Of a DNA stretch of 64,000 nt, positions 1 through 9,663 are shown one piece after another (the first letter of the stretch is position 1; the number at the start of each line of letters is the position of its first letter). This DNA comes from Lysobacterales bacterium (GTDB lineage Bacteria > Pseudomonadota > Gammaproteobacteria > Xanthomonadales > Xanthomonadaceae), in assembly GCA_015655355.1 (NCBI GenBank), contig JAATFG010000045.1:1-64000 (forward strand), read 5' to 3'. The notes below the pieces were generated by a model. The model was not told the origin of the DNA. It worked only from the letters and a program-made list of their open reading frames with translations, and did no database searches. A program made the position numbers and the translations under genes.

Positions 1-1
1 A

Positions 2-358
2 TCACTCCCATTCGAGGGCACCTTTCTTCCAGACGTAAATGAAGCCCAGGAACAACATGCCCACGAACAGGCCCATCGTCACCAGGGAACGCGCGCCGAT
101 CTGCATGAACACCTGCGTCCACGGCACGATGAAGATGATTTCCAGGTCGAACACGATGAACTGGATCGCGATCAGGTAGTAGCGCACGTCGAACTTCATG
201 CGCGCGTCTTCGAAGGCCTCGAAGCCGCACTCGTATGGCGAGAGCTTTTCCGCGCTCGGGCGACGCGTGCCCGAAAGCGAGCCGATGACGATCAGCGCGA
301 TGCCGATGCCGGTGGCAACGAGGAGGAACAGCAGGGTCGGCAGGTAATTGGCCAGCAC
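2..358 (-). CDS. nuoA: NADH-quinone oxidoreductase subunit A
   Basis: Small membrane subunit of respiratory complex I, first gene of the nuo operon, which continues beyond the left edge. The 118-residue protein shows three hydrophobic segments, the YECG motif (residues 42-45, with the loop cysteine) and FDLE (70-73), whose acidic residues are characteristic of NuoA. The reading frame stays open upstream to 436, but I take GTG at 358 as the start: it gives the usual family length, begins the first membrane helix, and lies about 24 nt downstream of a good promoter (389-418), so the longer frame would start upstream of the transcript. The stop is at bases 2-4. Confidence 0.95.
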   Translation of the reverse strand: MLANYLPTLLFLLVATGIGIALIVIGSLSGTRRPSAEKLSPYECGFEAFEDARMKFDVRYYLIAIQFIVFDLEIIFIVPWTQVFMQIGARSLVTMGLFVGMLFLGFIYVWKKGALEWE

Positions 359-388
359 GGAGCGATTCTCTGTCCAGTGAACATGGAA

Positions 389-418
389 ATTGTAGCGCTT
401 GCTGAACTGCCGAGTAAA
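389..418 (-). promoter_or_regulatory. probable nuo operon promoter
   Basis: On the minus strand TTTACT (418-413), an 18-nt spacer and TACAAT (394-389) match a sigma-70 promoter (4/6 and 5/6). Transcription would start near 382, giving a short leader before the nuoA GTG at 358. It lies after the terminator that follows the upstream tRNA gene, so the nuo operon appears to be transcribed independently. Confidence 0.6.
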
Positions 419-566
419 CGTTTTGCAGCGCGGCAAACATGTTTTTCGTCAATTTCCCTGCCGACGCAAGGCAAGGTTGAGAAGAGCTCGCATTTGCCCC
501 GCGCCGGAGATCGCCAAACGCGCGCAACGACGCGGGGGCGCCCCTCGGGCATTTCCCGCGGACAAC

Positions 567-592
567 AAAAAACCCGGCTTTTCGGCCGGGTT
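567..592 (-). terminator. terminator downstream of tRNA-Leu
   Basis: On the minus strand an 8-bp stem AACCCGGC / GCCGGGTT with a six-base loop is followed by a T run (A567-A570 on the plus strand). It lies 15 nt past the CCA end of tRNA-Leu and before nuoA, so it probably ends the tRNA transcript. Confidence 0.8.
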
Positions 593-606
593 TTCCGCTT
601 GTTGCT

Positions 607-691
607 TGGTGCCCAAAGGGGGACTCGAACCCCCACGACCTAAGTCGCTACCACCTCAAGGTAGTGCGTCTACCAATTCCGCCATCTGGGC
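607..691 (-). tRNA. tRNA-Leu (anticodon GAG)
   Basis: A complete leucine tRNA of 85 nt with encoded CCA (607-609). The acceptor stem is GCCCAGA / TTTGGGC. The D-arm region reads GGCGGAATTGGTAGACGC, typical of class II tRNA-Leu. The anticodon stem CTACC / GGTAG encloses loop TTGAGGT (anticodon GAG); there is a long variable arm, and the T loop GTTCGAGTC is present. A possible -10 box TAAAAT lies at 727-732 upstream. A tRNA-Leu between secG and nuoA is the arrangement I recall from Xanthomonadales. Confidence 0.97.
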
Positions 692-742
692 TGAAACTTG
701 TCCCGCTTCTCGAAGCGGGGCCGCGCATTTTACGCGACTTCG

Positions 743-1156
743 TTACGGTTGTGGGGCCTGTTTTTCCGGCGCCGGCACCGCGGAAGAGGCAGACGGCGCA
801 GGCGGGGCGGCCGGAACGTTCGGCGCCGCCGGTTGCGACGGCTGCTGCGCAGGCACTTCACCCGCCGGCACCGCCGGAGCGGCCGCCTGCGACATCAGGC
901 CGAGGTTGGCCTGCTGCGGCTTGACGCCATGCGCGGCCGTCCACGCCATGAACAGGCTGATCGCGAAGAACGCCACCGCCAGCCACTTGGTGCTCTTGGA
1001 CAGGAAGTTGGACGCGCCGCGCGCACCGAACACCGTGCCCGACGCGCCCGCGCCGAAACCGGAACCGGCTTGCGCGCCGGCGCCGCGCTGCATCAGCACG
1101 AGGACGATGATCGCCACGGCGATGAGCACGTAAACCACGTTGAGGAGCCACATCAT
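743..1156 (-). CDS. secG: preprotein translocase subunit SecG
   Basis: Small accessory subunit of the SecYEG protein-export channel in the inner membrane. The 137-residue protein has two transmembrane helices (about residues 3-21 and 51-70) separated by a glycine-rich loop with the family signature (MQRGAGAQAG, then SGTVFGARG). A long proline/alanine tail begins near residue 85, as is common in xanthomonads. The start is ATG at 1156 or the adjacent ATG at 1153, about 10 nt after GAGAG. It begins 22 nt after the tpiA stop and is probably co-transcribed with it. Confidence 0.93.
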   Translation of the reverse strand: MMWLLNVVYVLIAVAIIVLVLMQRGAGAQAGSGFGAGASGTVFGARGASNFLSKSTKWLAVAFFAISLFMAWTAAHGVKPQQANLGLMSQAAAPAVPAGEVPAQQPSQPAAPNVPAAPPAPSASSAVPAPEKQAPQP

Positions 1157-1178
1157 CTTTGCAATTCTCTCGAACCAA

Positions 1179-1931
1179 TCAGGCCACCGCCGCACGGGCG
1201 ATGGCAAGGAAATCCGCCGCGACCAAGGATGCGCCGCCGATCAGGCCGCCATCGATGTCCGGCTGGGCGAACAACGCCGCGGCGTTGTCCGGCTTCACGC
1301 TGCCGCCATACAGGATCGGCAGCGAGCTTGCGATTCTAGCATCCTTGGCCGCGATCTGGCCACGGATGAAGGCGTGCACGTCCTGTGCCTGCCGCGGTGT
1401 CGCGGTGTGGCCGGTGCCGATCGCCCACGACGGTTCGTAGGCGACGATCGCATGCTCGAACGCGGCCACGCCGCATAGCTCCAATGCCGCACCGAGCTGC
1501 GCGCCGATCACGCTTTCGGTCTGGCCGGCTTCGCGCTGCTGCAGGTTCTCGCCGACGCAGAGGATCGGCACCAGGCCGGCATTCTTCGTCGCGCGGAATT
1601 TCCGCGCCACCAGCCCGTTGCTTTCATGGTAGTACTGGCGACGCTCGGAGTGGCCGCACAGGCTGTACTTCGCACCGACGTCGGCCAGCATCGAGGCGGC
1701 GACCTCGCCGGTGAACGCGCCCCGTTCGTTCGCACTGACATCCTGTGCGCCGAATCCCAGTTCGACGCCCTCGAAGTCCTCGATCAGTTCGCCGAGGTAC
1801 GGCATTGGCGGCAGAATCACCACGTCCACGCCCGGCAGCGGCAGCGCTGCGACCAGTTCGTCCACCAGGCCGGTGGCGAAGGCGCGGCTGCCGTGCAATT
1901 TCCAGTTCCCGGCCACGATCTTCCGGCGCAT
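1179..1931 (-). CDS. tpiA: triosephosphate isomerase
   Basis: Interconverts dihydroxyacetone phosphate and glyceraldehyde 3-phosphate in glycolysis and gluconeogenesis (cytosol). The 250-residue TIM barrel has all catalytic residues: N9/K11 in GNWK, H94 in CGHSERR and E166 in the YEPSWAIGTG loop that closes over the substrate. The phosphate-binding GGS motif is near the C-terminus. It is first of a tpiA-secG pair. The oppositely oriented SDR gene starts 38 bp away. Confidence 0.97.
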   Translation of the reverse strand: MRRKIVAGNWKLHGSRAFATGLVDELVAALPLPGVDVVILPPMPYLGELIEDFEGVELGFGAQDVSANERGAFTGEVAASMLADVGAKYSLCGHSERRQYYHESNGLVARKFRATKNAGLVPILCVGENLQQREAGQTESVIGAQLGAALELCGVAAFEHAIVAYEPSWAIGTGHTATPRQAQDVHAFIRGQIAAKDARIASSLPILYGGSVKPDNAAALFAQPDIDGGLIGGASLVAADFLAIARAAVA

Positions 1932-1969
1932 ACCAATCCCATTCCAGTTGAAACATGCAAGGATACCCG

Positions 1970-2785
1970 ATGACCTCGACCTTGGTCGCCCCTTCCCGCC
2001 ACGAATACGCCCTCGTCACCGGCGCGTCCAGTGGCATCGGCGCAGAAATCGCCCGTGAATACGCGCGCCGCGGCGTGCCGCTGATCCTGACCGCGCGCCG
2101 CATCAACCGCCTCGAAACGCTCGCCGCCGAATTGCGCGCGCAAGTGCCGGTGGAAGTGATCGCCGCGGATCTGGCGCAAACCGAAGTCCCGCAGCAACTG
2201 GTCGACGAAATCGCGCGACGCGGCCTAGCCGTGCGCATCTTCGTCAACAACGCCGGCTACGGCGTGCCGGGCCGTTACCTCGTCAACGACTGGGCTACGC
2301 ATCAGGCTTTTCTCAACGTGATGATCGGCGCGGTCAGCGAACTGACGTATCGCCTGCTGCCGCAGATTCGTGCCTCCGGCAACGGCCGCATCCTCAACGT
2401 CGCCTCGGTCGCCGGCCTCGTGCCCGGTGCTGACGGGCAGACGCTGTACGCGCCGGTGAAGGCATACATGGTCAAGATGAGCGAATCGCTGCACCTCGAA
2501 TACCAGGCCGACGGCGTGCACGTCACCGCGCTCTGCCCCGGCTTCACCCGGTCGGAATTCCACGACGTCACCGGCACCCGCGGCATGATGGACAAGCTGC
2601 CGAAGCTGATCTGGCTGCAAGCCGATGCGGTGGCGCGCGCCGGGATCGATGCCGCAGAACGCGGGCAAGTGCTCAGCGTTCCCGGCTGGCAATACAAGGC
2701 GGTTTACTGGCTGACCAAGCTGCTGCCCGAATCGCTGCTGCTCGCGGTGATGGGCCGCAACTCGAGGAAATTTCGCAAGGTGTGA
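1970..2785 (+). CDS. short-chain dehydrogenase/reductase
   Basis: NAD(P)-dependent oxidoreductase of the classical SDR family; the substrate cannot be told from sequence. The 271-residue protein has the nucleotide-binding TGASSGIG (residues 17-24), NNAG (93-96) and the catalytic set S146, Y160 and K164 (YAPVK). An in-frame ATG exists at 1955, but ATG 1970 follows AAGGA (1959-1963) at good spacing, so I chose it. A basic residue pair after the first beta strand (ARR) suggests NADPH preference. It is divergent from tpiA and convergent with the 2OG oxygenase, with a shared terminator between them. Confidence 0.88.
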   Translation: MTSTLVAPSRHEYALVTGASSGIGAEIAREYARRGVPLILTARRINRLETLAAELRAQVPVEVIAADLAQTEVPQQLVDEIARRGLAVRIFVNNAGYGVPGRYLVNDWATHQAFLNVMIGAVSELTYRLLPQIRASGNGRILNVASVAGLVPGADGQTLYAPVKAYMVKMSESLHLEYQADGVHVTALCPGFTRSEFHDVTGTRGMMDKLPKLIWLQADAVARAGIDAAERGQVLSVPGWQYKAVYWLTKLLPESLLLAVMGRNSRKFRKV

Positions 2786-2793
2786 TGCACAAG

Positions 2794-2820
2794 AAAAAGG
2801 CCGCAATTTGCGGCCTTTTT
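2794..2820. terminator. bidirectional terminator between SDR and 2OG oxygenase
   Basis: A nearly perfect palindrome: AAAAAGGCCGCAA followed directly by TTTGCGGCCTTTTT. It provides a GC-rich stem with a U run on either strand, and sits exactly between two convergent genes, 8 nt past the SDR stop and 1 nt from the oxygenase stop. Confidence 0.88.
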
Positions 2821-2821
2821 C

Positions 2822-3760
2822 TTACTTCAACTTGATCTCGCGCAAGCGCTGCTCGAGGAAGCCCTGCGCGGTGATCGGTTCGGGATAGCGCTTGGGGTTG
2901 TCCGGCGTGATCGTCGAAGGCAGCACGTCGATCAGGAAATCCGGGTTCGGGTGCAGGAAGAACGGCACCGAGTAGCGCGGCTTGCGCGCCAGTTCGCCGG
3001 GCGGATTCACCACGCGATGGATCGTCGAGGGATACACGTGGTTGGTCAGGCGTTCGAGCATGTCGCCGATGTTGACCACGATGGTGTCCGCATCCGAAGT
3101 GAACGGCACCCACTCGCCTGCGCGCGACTTCACTTCAAGCCCGGCGGAACTCGCGCCGACCAGCAGGGTGATGAAGTTGATGTCGCCATGCGCGCCGGCG
3201 CGCACGTTCGGGATGTCGTCGGCGGTGATCGGCGGATAGTGGATCGGGCGCAGGATCGAATTGCCGAAGTCGGTCTTGTCGGCGAAAAAGTTCTCCGGCA
3301 AGCCGATGTGCAGCGCCAACGCGGAAAGCACGCGCGAACCGAGCTGGTCCAGCGCCTCGTACAGCGCATAACCCCGCGCCTTGAATTCCGGCACCTCCGC
3401 CGGCCACAGGTTCGCCGGCATGAATTCCCGGTACTTGGAACCATCGGGAATTTCGCGGCCGATGTGCCAGAACTCCTTGAGGTCGAAATGTTGGGAGTCC
3501 TTCGCCGTTTCCACGCCAAACGCGGTGTAGCCGCGCGCACCGCCGCTGCCGGTCAGGATGTATTGCTTCTTCACATCCTCCGGCAACGCGAAGAATTCCT
3601 TGAACGCCGCGTAGGCGTCATCGATCAACGGCTGCGGAATGCCGTGGTTGCGGATGCCGGCGAAGCCCCATTCGCGGTAGGCCGCGCCGAGTTCGGCGAC
3701 GAAGGCTTCGCGGTCGTCGTCGTAGCGGGTGATGTCGAAAGTGGGAATGCGTGCAGTCAT
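2822..3760 (-). CDS. 2-oxoglutarate/Fe(II) oxygenase, isopenicillin N synthase-like
   Basis: Member of the DIOX_N plus 2OG-FeII_Oxy family of soluble non-heme iron oxygenases. The 312-residue protein starts with the N-terminal helix region (to about 120, with the HGIP motif at 39-42) and has the iron facial triad H191-x-D193 (AHGDIN) and H248 (STIHRV), plus the 2OG-anchoring R262-x-S264 (RYS). Relatives act on small molecules, but the substrate here is unknown. AGGAA lies 6 nt before ATG 3760. It is 25 nt downstream of glmM in the same direction, so it is probably read with glmM. Confidence 0.88.
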   Translation of the reverse strand: MTARIPTFDITRYDDDREAFVAELGAAYREWGFAGIRNHGIPQPLIDDAYAAFKEFFALPEDVKKQYILTGSGGARGYTAFGVETAKDSQHFDLKEFWHIGREIPDGSKYREFMPANLWPAEVPEFKARGYALYEALDQLGSRVLSALALHIGLPENFFADKTDFGNSILRPIHYPPITADDIPNVRAGAHGDINFITLLVGASSAGLEVKSRAGEWVPFTSDADTIVVNIGDMLERLTNHVYPSTIHRVVNPPGELARKPRYSVPFFLHPNPDFLIDVLPSTITPDNPKRYPEPITAQGFLEQRLREIKLK

Positions 3761-3785
3761 GTGGATTTCCTCGTTCTGTTCTTTT

Positions 3786-5156
3786 TCAGGCCGCCGCCTT
3801 CACCGCAGTGGAAAGCGCGTCGAGCGTGGAGTGCATCAGCGCGTCGCTGTCGGCCTCGACGGTGACGCGCACCACCGGCTCGGTGCCGGACGGGCGCAGG
3901 AACGCGCGGCCGTGGCCTTCGACATTCTTCTGCGCGGCGGCAAGCGCGGCCTTGACGCCAGCGGCTTCGACCACCGCCTTCGCGTTGCCGCTCAAACGCA
4001 CGTTGACGGTCTTCTGCGGCAGCATGGTCAGGCCTTCGAGCGCCTGCGAAAGCGACTTGCCGGTGCGACGCAATACTTCCAGCACCTGCAGCGCGGAGAC
4101 GATGCCGTCGCCGGTGGAAACACGATCCAGGCAAAGGATATGGCCGGAAGCTTCGCCGCCGAGCACACCGTGGTTCTCGACCAGCGACTGGTGCACGTAG
4201 CGGTCGCCGACGTTGGTGCGCACGAAGCCGATGCCGTGCTCGCCCAGCGCTTTTTCCAGGCCGTAATTGCTCATCAGCGTGCCGACCACCGCGCCGCGCA
4301 GGCGCCCGCTGCGCTGCCAGTCGGTCGCGAGGATGTAGAGCACGCCATCGCCGTCGACGATGCGCCCGTCCTTGTCGACCAGTTGCACGCGGTCGCCGTC
4401 GCCATCGAAGGCGATGCCCAGATCCGCGCCGCTTTCGACGACGCGCTTGGCCAGGAACTCCGGGTACGTCGAGCCGACGCCGTCGTTGATGTTGAGGCCG
4501 TTCGGCTTGTCGCCGACCACCTCGACCTTCGCGCCGAGCTCGCGCAGCACGATCGGCGCGACCTGGTACGTCGCGCCATTGGCGCAATCGATGATGAGCC
4601 GCATGCCGTGCAAATCGAAACGACGCGGCACCGTGCCCTTCGCCGCTTCGACGTAGCGGCCGACCGCGTCGCGGGTGCGCACGGCCTTGCCGAGATGTTC
4701 GGATTCGACGGTGATGAAGGGATTTTCCAGCGTCGCTTCGATCGCCAGCTCGGTGGCATCGTCGAGCTTCTCGCCTTCGCTGCTGAAGAACTTGATGCCG
4801 TTGTCGTAATGCGGATTGTGCGAGGCGGAAATCACGATGCCGCCATCGGCGCGCAACGCGCGGGTGAGATGCGACACCGCCGGCGTCGGCATCGGCCCCA
4901 TCAGTTGCACGTCCACGCCGGCGGCGACCAGGCCGGCTTCGAGCGCGGCCTCGAACATGTAGTTGGAGATGCGCGTGTCCTTGCCGATGATCACCTGCGG
5001 GCGGCGCAGCGTGCCGGTTTCGGCCGCGCGCGCCTTGGCCGCGGCGAACAACGACTGGCCGTAGGCATTGCCCAGGCGCAGGATGAAATCTGCGGAAATC
5101 GGCGCGACGCCGACACGGCCACGGATGCCGTCGGTGCCGAAGTATTTTCTGCTCAT
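3786..5156 (-). CDS. glmM: phosphoglucosamine mutase
   Basis: Converts glucosamine 6-phosphate to glucosamine 1-phosphate for UDP-N-acetylglucosamine, and so for peptidoglycan and LPS. The 456-residue alpha-D-phosphohexomutase has the N-terminal FGTDGIRG signature (6-13), the phosphoserine loop [12 protein letters not shown] (S112 is the phosphorylated residue), the metal-binding DGDGDR near residue 250 and the C-terminal phosphate-binding RPSGTEP. The ribosome-binding region overlaps the inverted-repeat element upstream (5165-5295). Confidence 0.97.
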   Translation of the reverse strand: MSRKYFGTDGIRGRVGVAPISADFILRLGNAYGQSLFAAAKARAAETGTLRRPQVIIGKDTRISNYMFEAALEAGLVAAGVDVQLMGPMPTPAVSHLTRALRADGGIVISASHNPHYDNGIKFFSSEGEKLDDATELAIEATLENPFITVESEHLGKAVRTRDAVGRYVEAAKGTVPRRFDLHGMRLIIDCANGATYQVAPIVLRELGAKVEVVGDKPNGLNINDGVGSTYPEFLAKRVVESGADLGIAFDGDGDRVQLVDKDGRIVDGDGVLYILATDWQRSGRLRGAVVGTLMSNYGLEKALGEHGIGFVRTNVGDRYVHQSLVENHGVLGGEASGHILCLDRVSTGDGIVSALQVLEVLRRTGKSLSQALEGLTMLPQKTVNVRLSGNAKAVVEAAGVKAALAAAQKNVEGHGRAFLRPSGTEPVVRVTVEADSDALMHSTLDALSTAVKAAA

Positions 5157-5164
5157 TCGGGGCG

Positions 5165-5295
5165 ACTCCCCCTCTTACCCGCTGGCGGGAAAGAGGGTCG
5201 GGGTGAGAGGGAAACAGGTTGCATAGGATACCGCAGCCGCAGCCCTCCCTCTCCCGCCCTGCGGGCACCCTCTCCCACAAGGGGAGAGGGGAAAA
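5165..5295. repeat. inverted pair of GC-rich palindromic repeats
   Basis: Two related imperfect palindromes in opposite orientation fill the accD-glmM gap. Left copy (about 5168-5211): CCCTCTTACCCGCTGGCGGG then AAAGAGGGTCGGGGTGAGAG. Right copy (about 5243-5291): CCCTCTCCCGCCCTGCGGGC then ACCCTCTCCCACAAGGGGAG. The pattern resembles dispersed intergenic repeats of xanthomonads and pseudomonads. Transcribed into the glmM leader, it could fold into a long hairpin. Confidence 0.7.
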
Positions 5296-5299
5296 GCCA

Positions 5300-6184
5300 T
5301 TACGCGGCCGCGTGCTTCGGCTGCTTGAGCATCAGCGCGAACAATTCGGCGAGGCGGTCACGCAACTGGCGGCGGTCGCAGATCTGGTCGATCGCGCCGT
5401 GTTCGAGCAGGAACTCGGAACGCTGGAAGCCTTCCGGCAATTTCTCGCGCACGGTCTGCTCGATCACGCGCGGACCGGCAAAACCGATCAGCGCGCCCGG
5501 CTCGGCGATGTTGATGTCGCCGAGCATCGCGAACGAAGCCGAGACGCCGCCGGTGGTCGGATGGGTCAGCACCGAAACGTAGGGCAAGCCCGCCGCGCGC
5601 AGCTTGCCCAGCGCCGCCGAGGTCTTGGCCATCTGCATCAGCGAGAACAAGCTTTCTTGCATGCGCGCGCCGCCGGAGGAGGCGAAGCTGACGAACGGCG
5701 AGCCGATTTCCAGCGCCTTTTCCGCGCCGAGCGAGAAACGCTCGCCGACCACCGAACCCATCGAGCCGCCCATGTAGGCGAAGTCGAACGCGCCGGCGAC
5801 GAGGTCGCGGCCCTTCATCCTGCCACGCAAGGTGACGAAGGCGTCGCGCTCGCCGGCGCTCTTCTGCGCGGCCTTGATGCGGTCCGAATACTTCTTCTGG
5901 TCCTTGAAGTGGAGCACGTCGGTCGGACCGAGGTCGCCGCCGATTTCTTCCAGTTGGCCCTCGTCGAACAGCGCGGCCAGGCGCGCGCGCGCGCGGATCG
6001 GATTGTGGTGGCCGCACTTCGGGCAGACTTCGAGGTTCTCGGTCAGCTCCGGCGCGTACAGCATTTCGCCGCAGCCGTCGCACATCTTCCACAGACCTTC
6101 GGGCACGCTGCGCTGCTTCGGCACGTCGCCCTTGGCTTCGGTGCGGATGCCGGACGGCATCAACTTGCTGATCCAGTTGCTCAT
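5300..6184 (-). CDS. accD: acetyl-CoA carboxylase carboxyltransferase subunit beta
   Basis: Beta half of the carboxyltransferase that moves CO2 from carboxybiotin to acetyl-CoA, the first committed step of fatty-acid synthesis. The 294-residue protein has the N-terminal zinc ribbon (C35, C38, C54, C57) and the crotonase-like fold with [12 protein letters not shown] and the oxyanion-hole glycines (SSGGARMQE). A -10-like TAGAAT (6236-6231) lies about 47 nt upstream. In many proteobacteria accD follows trpA; here an acyltransferase gene separates them. Confidence 0.97.
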   Translation of the reverse strand: MSNWISKLMPSGIRTEAKGDVPKQRSVPEGLWKMCDGCGEMLYAPELTENLEVCPKCGHHNPIRARARLAALFDEGQLEEIGGDLGPTDVLHFKDQKKYSDRIKAAQKSAGERDAFVTLRGRMKGRDLVAGAFDFAYMGGSMGSVVGERFSLGAEKALEIGSPFVSFASSGGARMQESLFSLMQMAKTSAALGKLRAAGLPYVSVLTHPTTGGVSASFAMLGDINIAEPGALIGFAGPRVIEQTVREKLPEGFQRSEFLLEHGAIDQICDRRQLRDRLAELFALMLKQPKHAAA

Positions 6185-6304
6185 CGTCGTTCTCGTTCAA
6201 TGCGCCGGCGCAAGGCTGGCGAAGGCGTGGATTCTAGCAAGCCGGCGCGCCGATGGCGGCGGCAGGCATCGCGGTTCCACCGTGCGGGGCGGTATGCGGA
6301 CAGC

Positions 6305-7414
6305 TCAGTCCGGCAGCCAGCGTTGACGCAATGTACGCTCGCAAGGTCCGGAGAAACAACGCGCCGCCAGCCACCCCAGCAACCCGCACAAGGCCAGCAG
6401 CGGCAAGTACCACCAGAAGCCGGTGCGGAGATCGCTGCCTGCATGTTTGTACGACCCGACCAATGCGAACACCACGAACATGTGGCTCAGATAGATTTCG
6501 TAGCTCAACCGGCCGAAGCCGCGCAGCCAGCGCAGGCCGCGCATCGGTGCACCGGCCTGCGCCTGCAATCCAGCCAGCAGCATCGCGGTTGAACCGGTCA
6601 GCACCAACATGTAGCCGTTGCCGAACGAAGCCCACAACTCGCGCCCGTACAGCGGCACCGCCAACAAACCCGCGCCGCCGGCGAAACGCAGCAGCCATGC
6701 CGTGCGCGCTGGCGCCTTCCAATCCACGACCAGCAATGCCGTCAAAACGCCGGCGGCAATCGCGGCCATGCCTGGCAGATAGGCTTTTTCCTGCCAGATT
6801 TCATTGCCCGCCAACGCCGCGCGCGAAGCCGGCAAGGTCAGCGCGAACACGCCGAGCAAGACCATCAGCACGCCGCGCCTGCGCACCAGCAGGCATACCA
6901 GCGGAAAGCCCAGATAGAACGCTTCTTCGATCGACAACGACCACAGCACGTCCCAGCCACCGGGCAGCCAATCGATATGGCCCTCGTACCAGTTCAAGTA
7001 CAGGCCTAGCGCGGAAAACAACGCGCCGTGCAGCGACTGGCCATCGCGATCGATGACGTAATTCGGCACGCCAAGCAGATGCAGCGCGGACAGCACCGCA
7101 AGCAGCAGCAACAGGCACGGCAGGATGCGCGCAGCACGCCTTGCGTAGAAAGCGCGCAGGTCGATGTTGCGCAACTCGCCCCAACGCCGCAGCGAATGCG
7201 ATGCAATCAAGAACCCGGAGACGACGAAGAACACGAACACCGCTTCGTAGCCGTTGTAGCTGAGCGCATTCAGCACGCGCCGCGGCAGGAAATCCCCCAA
7301 CGCGGTATCGCGCAACGGGATGCGCAAGGCCAGGTGGTGCAACAGCACGAATACGATGGAAATGCCGCGCAATGCATCGATGCCCGGATTGCGCGGCAAT
7401 GCAGCCTCACGCAT
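6305..7414 (-). CDS. acyltransferase 3 family membrane protein (OafA/YrhL-like)
   Basis: Integral-membrane O-acyltransferase that would acylate a glycan or lipid on the periplasmic side of the inner membrane; the substrate is unknown. The 369-residue protein has about ten hydrophobic segments, the N-terminal GIDALRG signature and the catalytic-type histidine pair (H26-H27), and a central SIEEAFY motif as in OafA relatives. No C-terminal SGNH domain is present. Its ATG (7414) overlaps the last 8 nt of trpA, so it is translationally coupled to the tryptophan genes, an unusual position for this family. Confidence 0.88.
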   Translation of the reverse strand: MREAALPRNPGIDALRGISIVFVLLHHLALRIPLRDTALGDFLPRRVLNALSYNGYEAVFVFFVVSGFLIASHSLRRWGELRNIDLRAFYARRAARILPCLLLLLAVLSALHLLGVPNYVIDRDGQSLHGALFSALGLYLNWYEGHIDWLPGGWDVLWSLSIEEAFYLGFPLVCLLVRRRGVLMVLLGVFALTLPASRAALAGNEIWQEKAYLPGMAAIAAGVLTALLVVDWKAPARTAWLLRFAGGAGLLAVPLYGRELWASFGNGYMLVLTGSTAMLLAGLQAQAGAPMRGLRWLRGFGRLSYEIYLSHMFVVFALVGSYKHAGSDLRTGFWWYLPLLALCGLLGWLAARCFSGPCERTLRQRWLPD

Positions 7415-8212
7415 CCAGCGCCTCTCGCAGGGGCGCGAGAAACCGCTTCGCTGCCGCCACCGGATCGCTCGCTAGCGCCAACACTTCGACCAGCGCGCTG
7501 CCGACCACCACACCATCGGCATCCTGCGCCATCGCCCTGGCGCTGGCCGCATCCTTGATGCCGAAGCCGGCCACGACCGGCGCCTTGCCTTGTGCGCGGA
7601 TCAGCGCCAGGCGCTTGCCCGCCGCCGACGTGTCGAGCCGCTCGCTGGCGCCGGTCACCCCGGCGAAGCTGACGTAATACAGATAGCCTTGCGCCTCCTC
7701 GCAAATCAGCGACAAGCGTTCGTCGGTCGTGGTTGGCGACGCCAGCACGATCAGGTCGATGCCGTGCGCGTTGAAGATCGCGCGCGATTCGGCGGCTTCT
7801 TCCGGCGGCAGGTCGACCAGCAACAAGCCATCGACGCCCGCCGCCGCGGCTTCCTGGGCGAAACGCTCGCTGCCGTGGATTTCGACCGGATTGAGGTAGC
7901 CCATCAGCACGATCGGCGTGGCATTGTCCCGGGTGCGGAATTCGCCCACTGCATCGAGCACGTAACGCAGGCCCGCGCCGCGTTCGAGCGCGCGTTCGCT
8001 GCTGCGCTGAATCGTCGGGCCATCGGCCATCGGGTCGGAGAACGGCACGCCGAGTTCGATCACGTCGGCGCCGGCTTCGACCAGCGCGTGCAACACCGGC
8101 ACGGTCGCTTCGAGCGACGGATCGCCGGCGGTGACGAACGGCACCAGCGCCTTGCGCCTTGCCACTTTCAGCATCGCGAACTTTTCGGTGAAACGCTTGT
8201 TGAAGGACTGGC

Positions 8213-8216
<4 letters not shown>
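7407..8216 (-). CDS. trpA: tryptophan synthase alpha chain
   Basis: Cleaves indole-3-glycerol phosphate to indole, which is channelled to TrpB. The 269-residue TIM barrel has the catalytic E54 (ELGVPFSDP) and D65 (MADG), equivalent to E49 and D60 of E. coli. The frame is open to 8282, but GTG 8216 overlaps the trpB stop as GTGA (8216-8213), which is the usual trpB-trpA coupling, so I chose it. Confidence 0.95.
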
Positions 8217-9448
<1,232 letters not shown>

Positions 9449-9475
9449 GGGATTTCTCCAGAGGATTTCGGAAAA

Positions 9476-9500
9476 GCGCAATCGGCATGCGCGATTGCGC
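9476..9500 (-). promoter_or_regulatory. terminator-like hairpin in the trpB leader
   Basis: Read on the minus strand: GCGCAATC, a 9-nt loop, GATTGCGC, then TTTT. The stem is 8 bp and perfect. It lies between trpF and trpB, 27 nt before the trpB GTG. It could be an attenuator or a partial terminator; the T run is short, so read-through is likely. Confidence 0.45.
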
Positions 9501-9521
9501 GCGTCGCGTATCGACAGCGAC

Positions 9522-9605
9522 TTACCTGACCGCGGCGGCGGGCACGCGGCGCCAGCGGCGCAGCGAACGGCCAAACGGAACGGATTTGCGATGCACGGCG
9601 TTCAT
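9522..9605 (-). CDS. possible 27-residue leader peptide upstream of trpB
   Basis: An ATG-started frame of 27 codons with one tryptophan in an arginine-rich context (RSLRRWRRV), ending TAA 21 nt before the hairpin at 9476-9500. The arrangement (short peptide with Trp, then terminator-like hairpin, then trpB) resembles a trp attenuator. However, there is only one Trp codon, no clear Shine-Dalgarno sequence and no alternative antiterminator stem that I could establish. The 215-bp trpF-trpB gap holds nothing else recognisable. Confidence 0.2.
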   Translation of the reverse strand: MNAVHRKSVPFGRSLRRWRRVPAAAVR

Positions 9606-9663
9606 GGAGTGGGCATAGCCTAACCGAACTTCGGCCAGTGCGCATGGCGCCCGCCGCAACCGA

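Noticed and set aside
359-436. N-terminal extension of nuoA to 436
   Set aside because: The extension lies over and upstream of the likely promoter and lacks family similarity; GTG 358 gives the normal length.
5165-5295. CRISPR-like array suggested by regularly spaced palindromes
   Set aside because: Only two copies in inverted orientation with no unique spacers; dispersed repeat of another kind.
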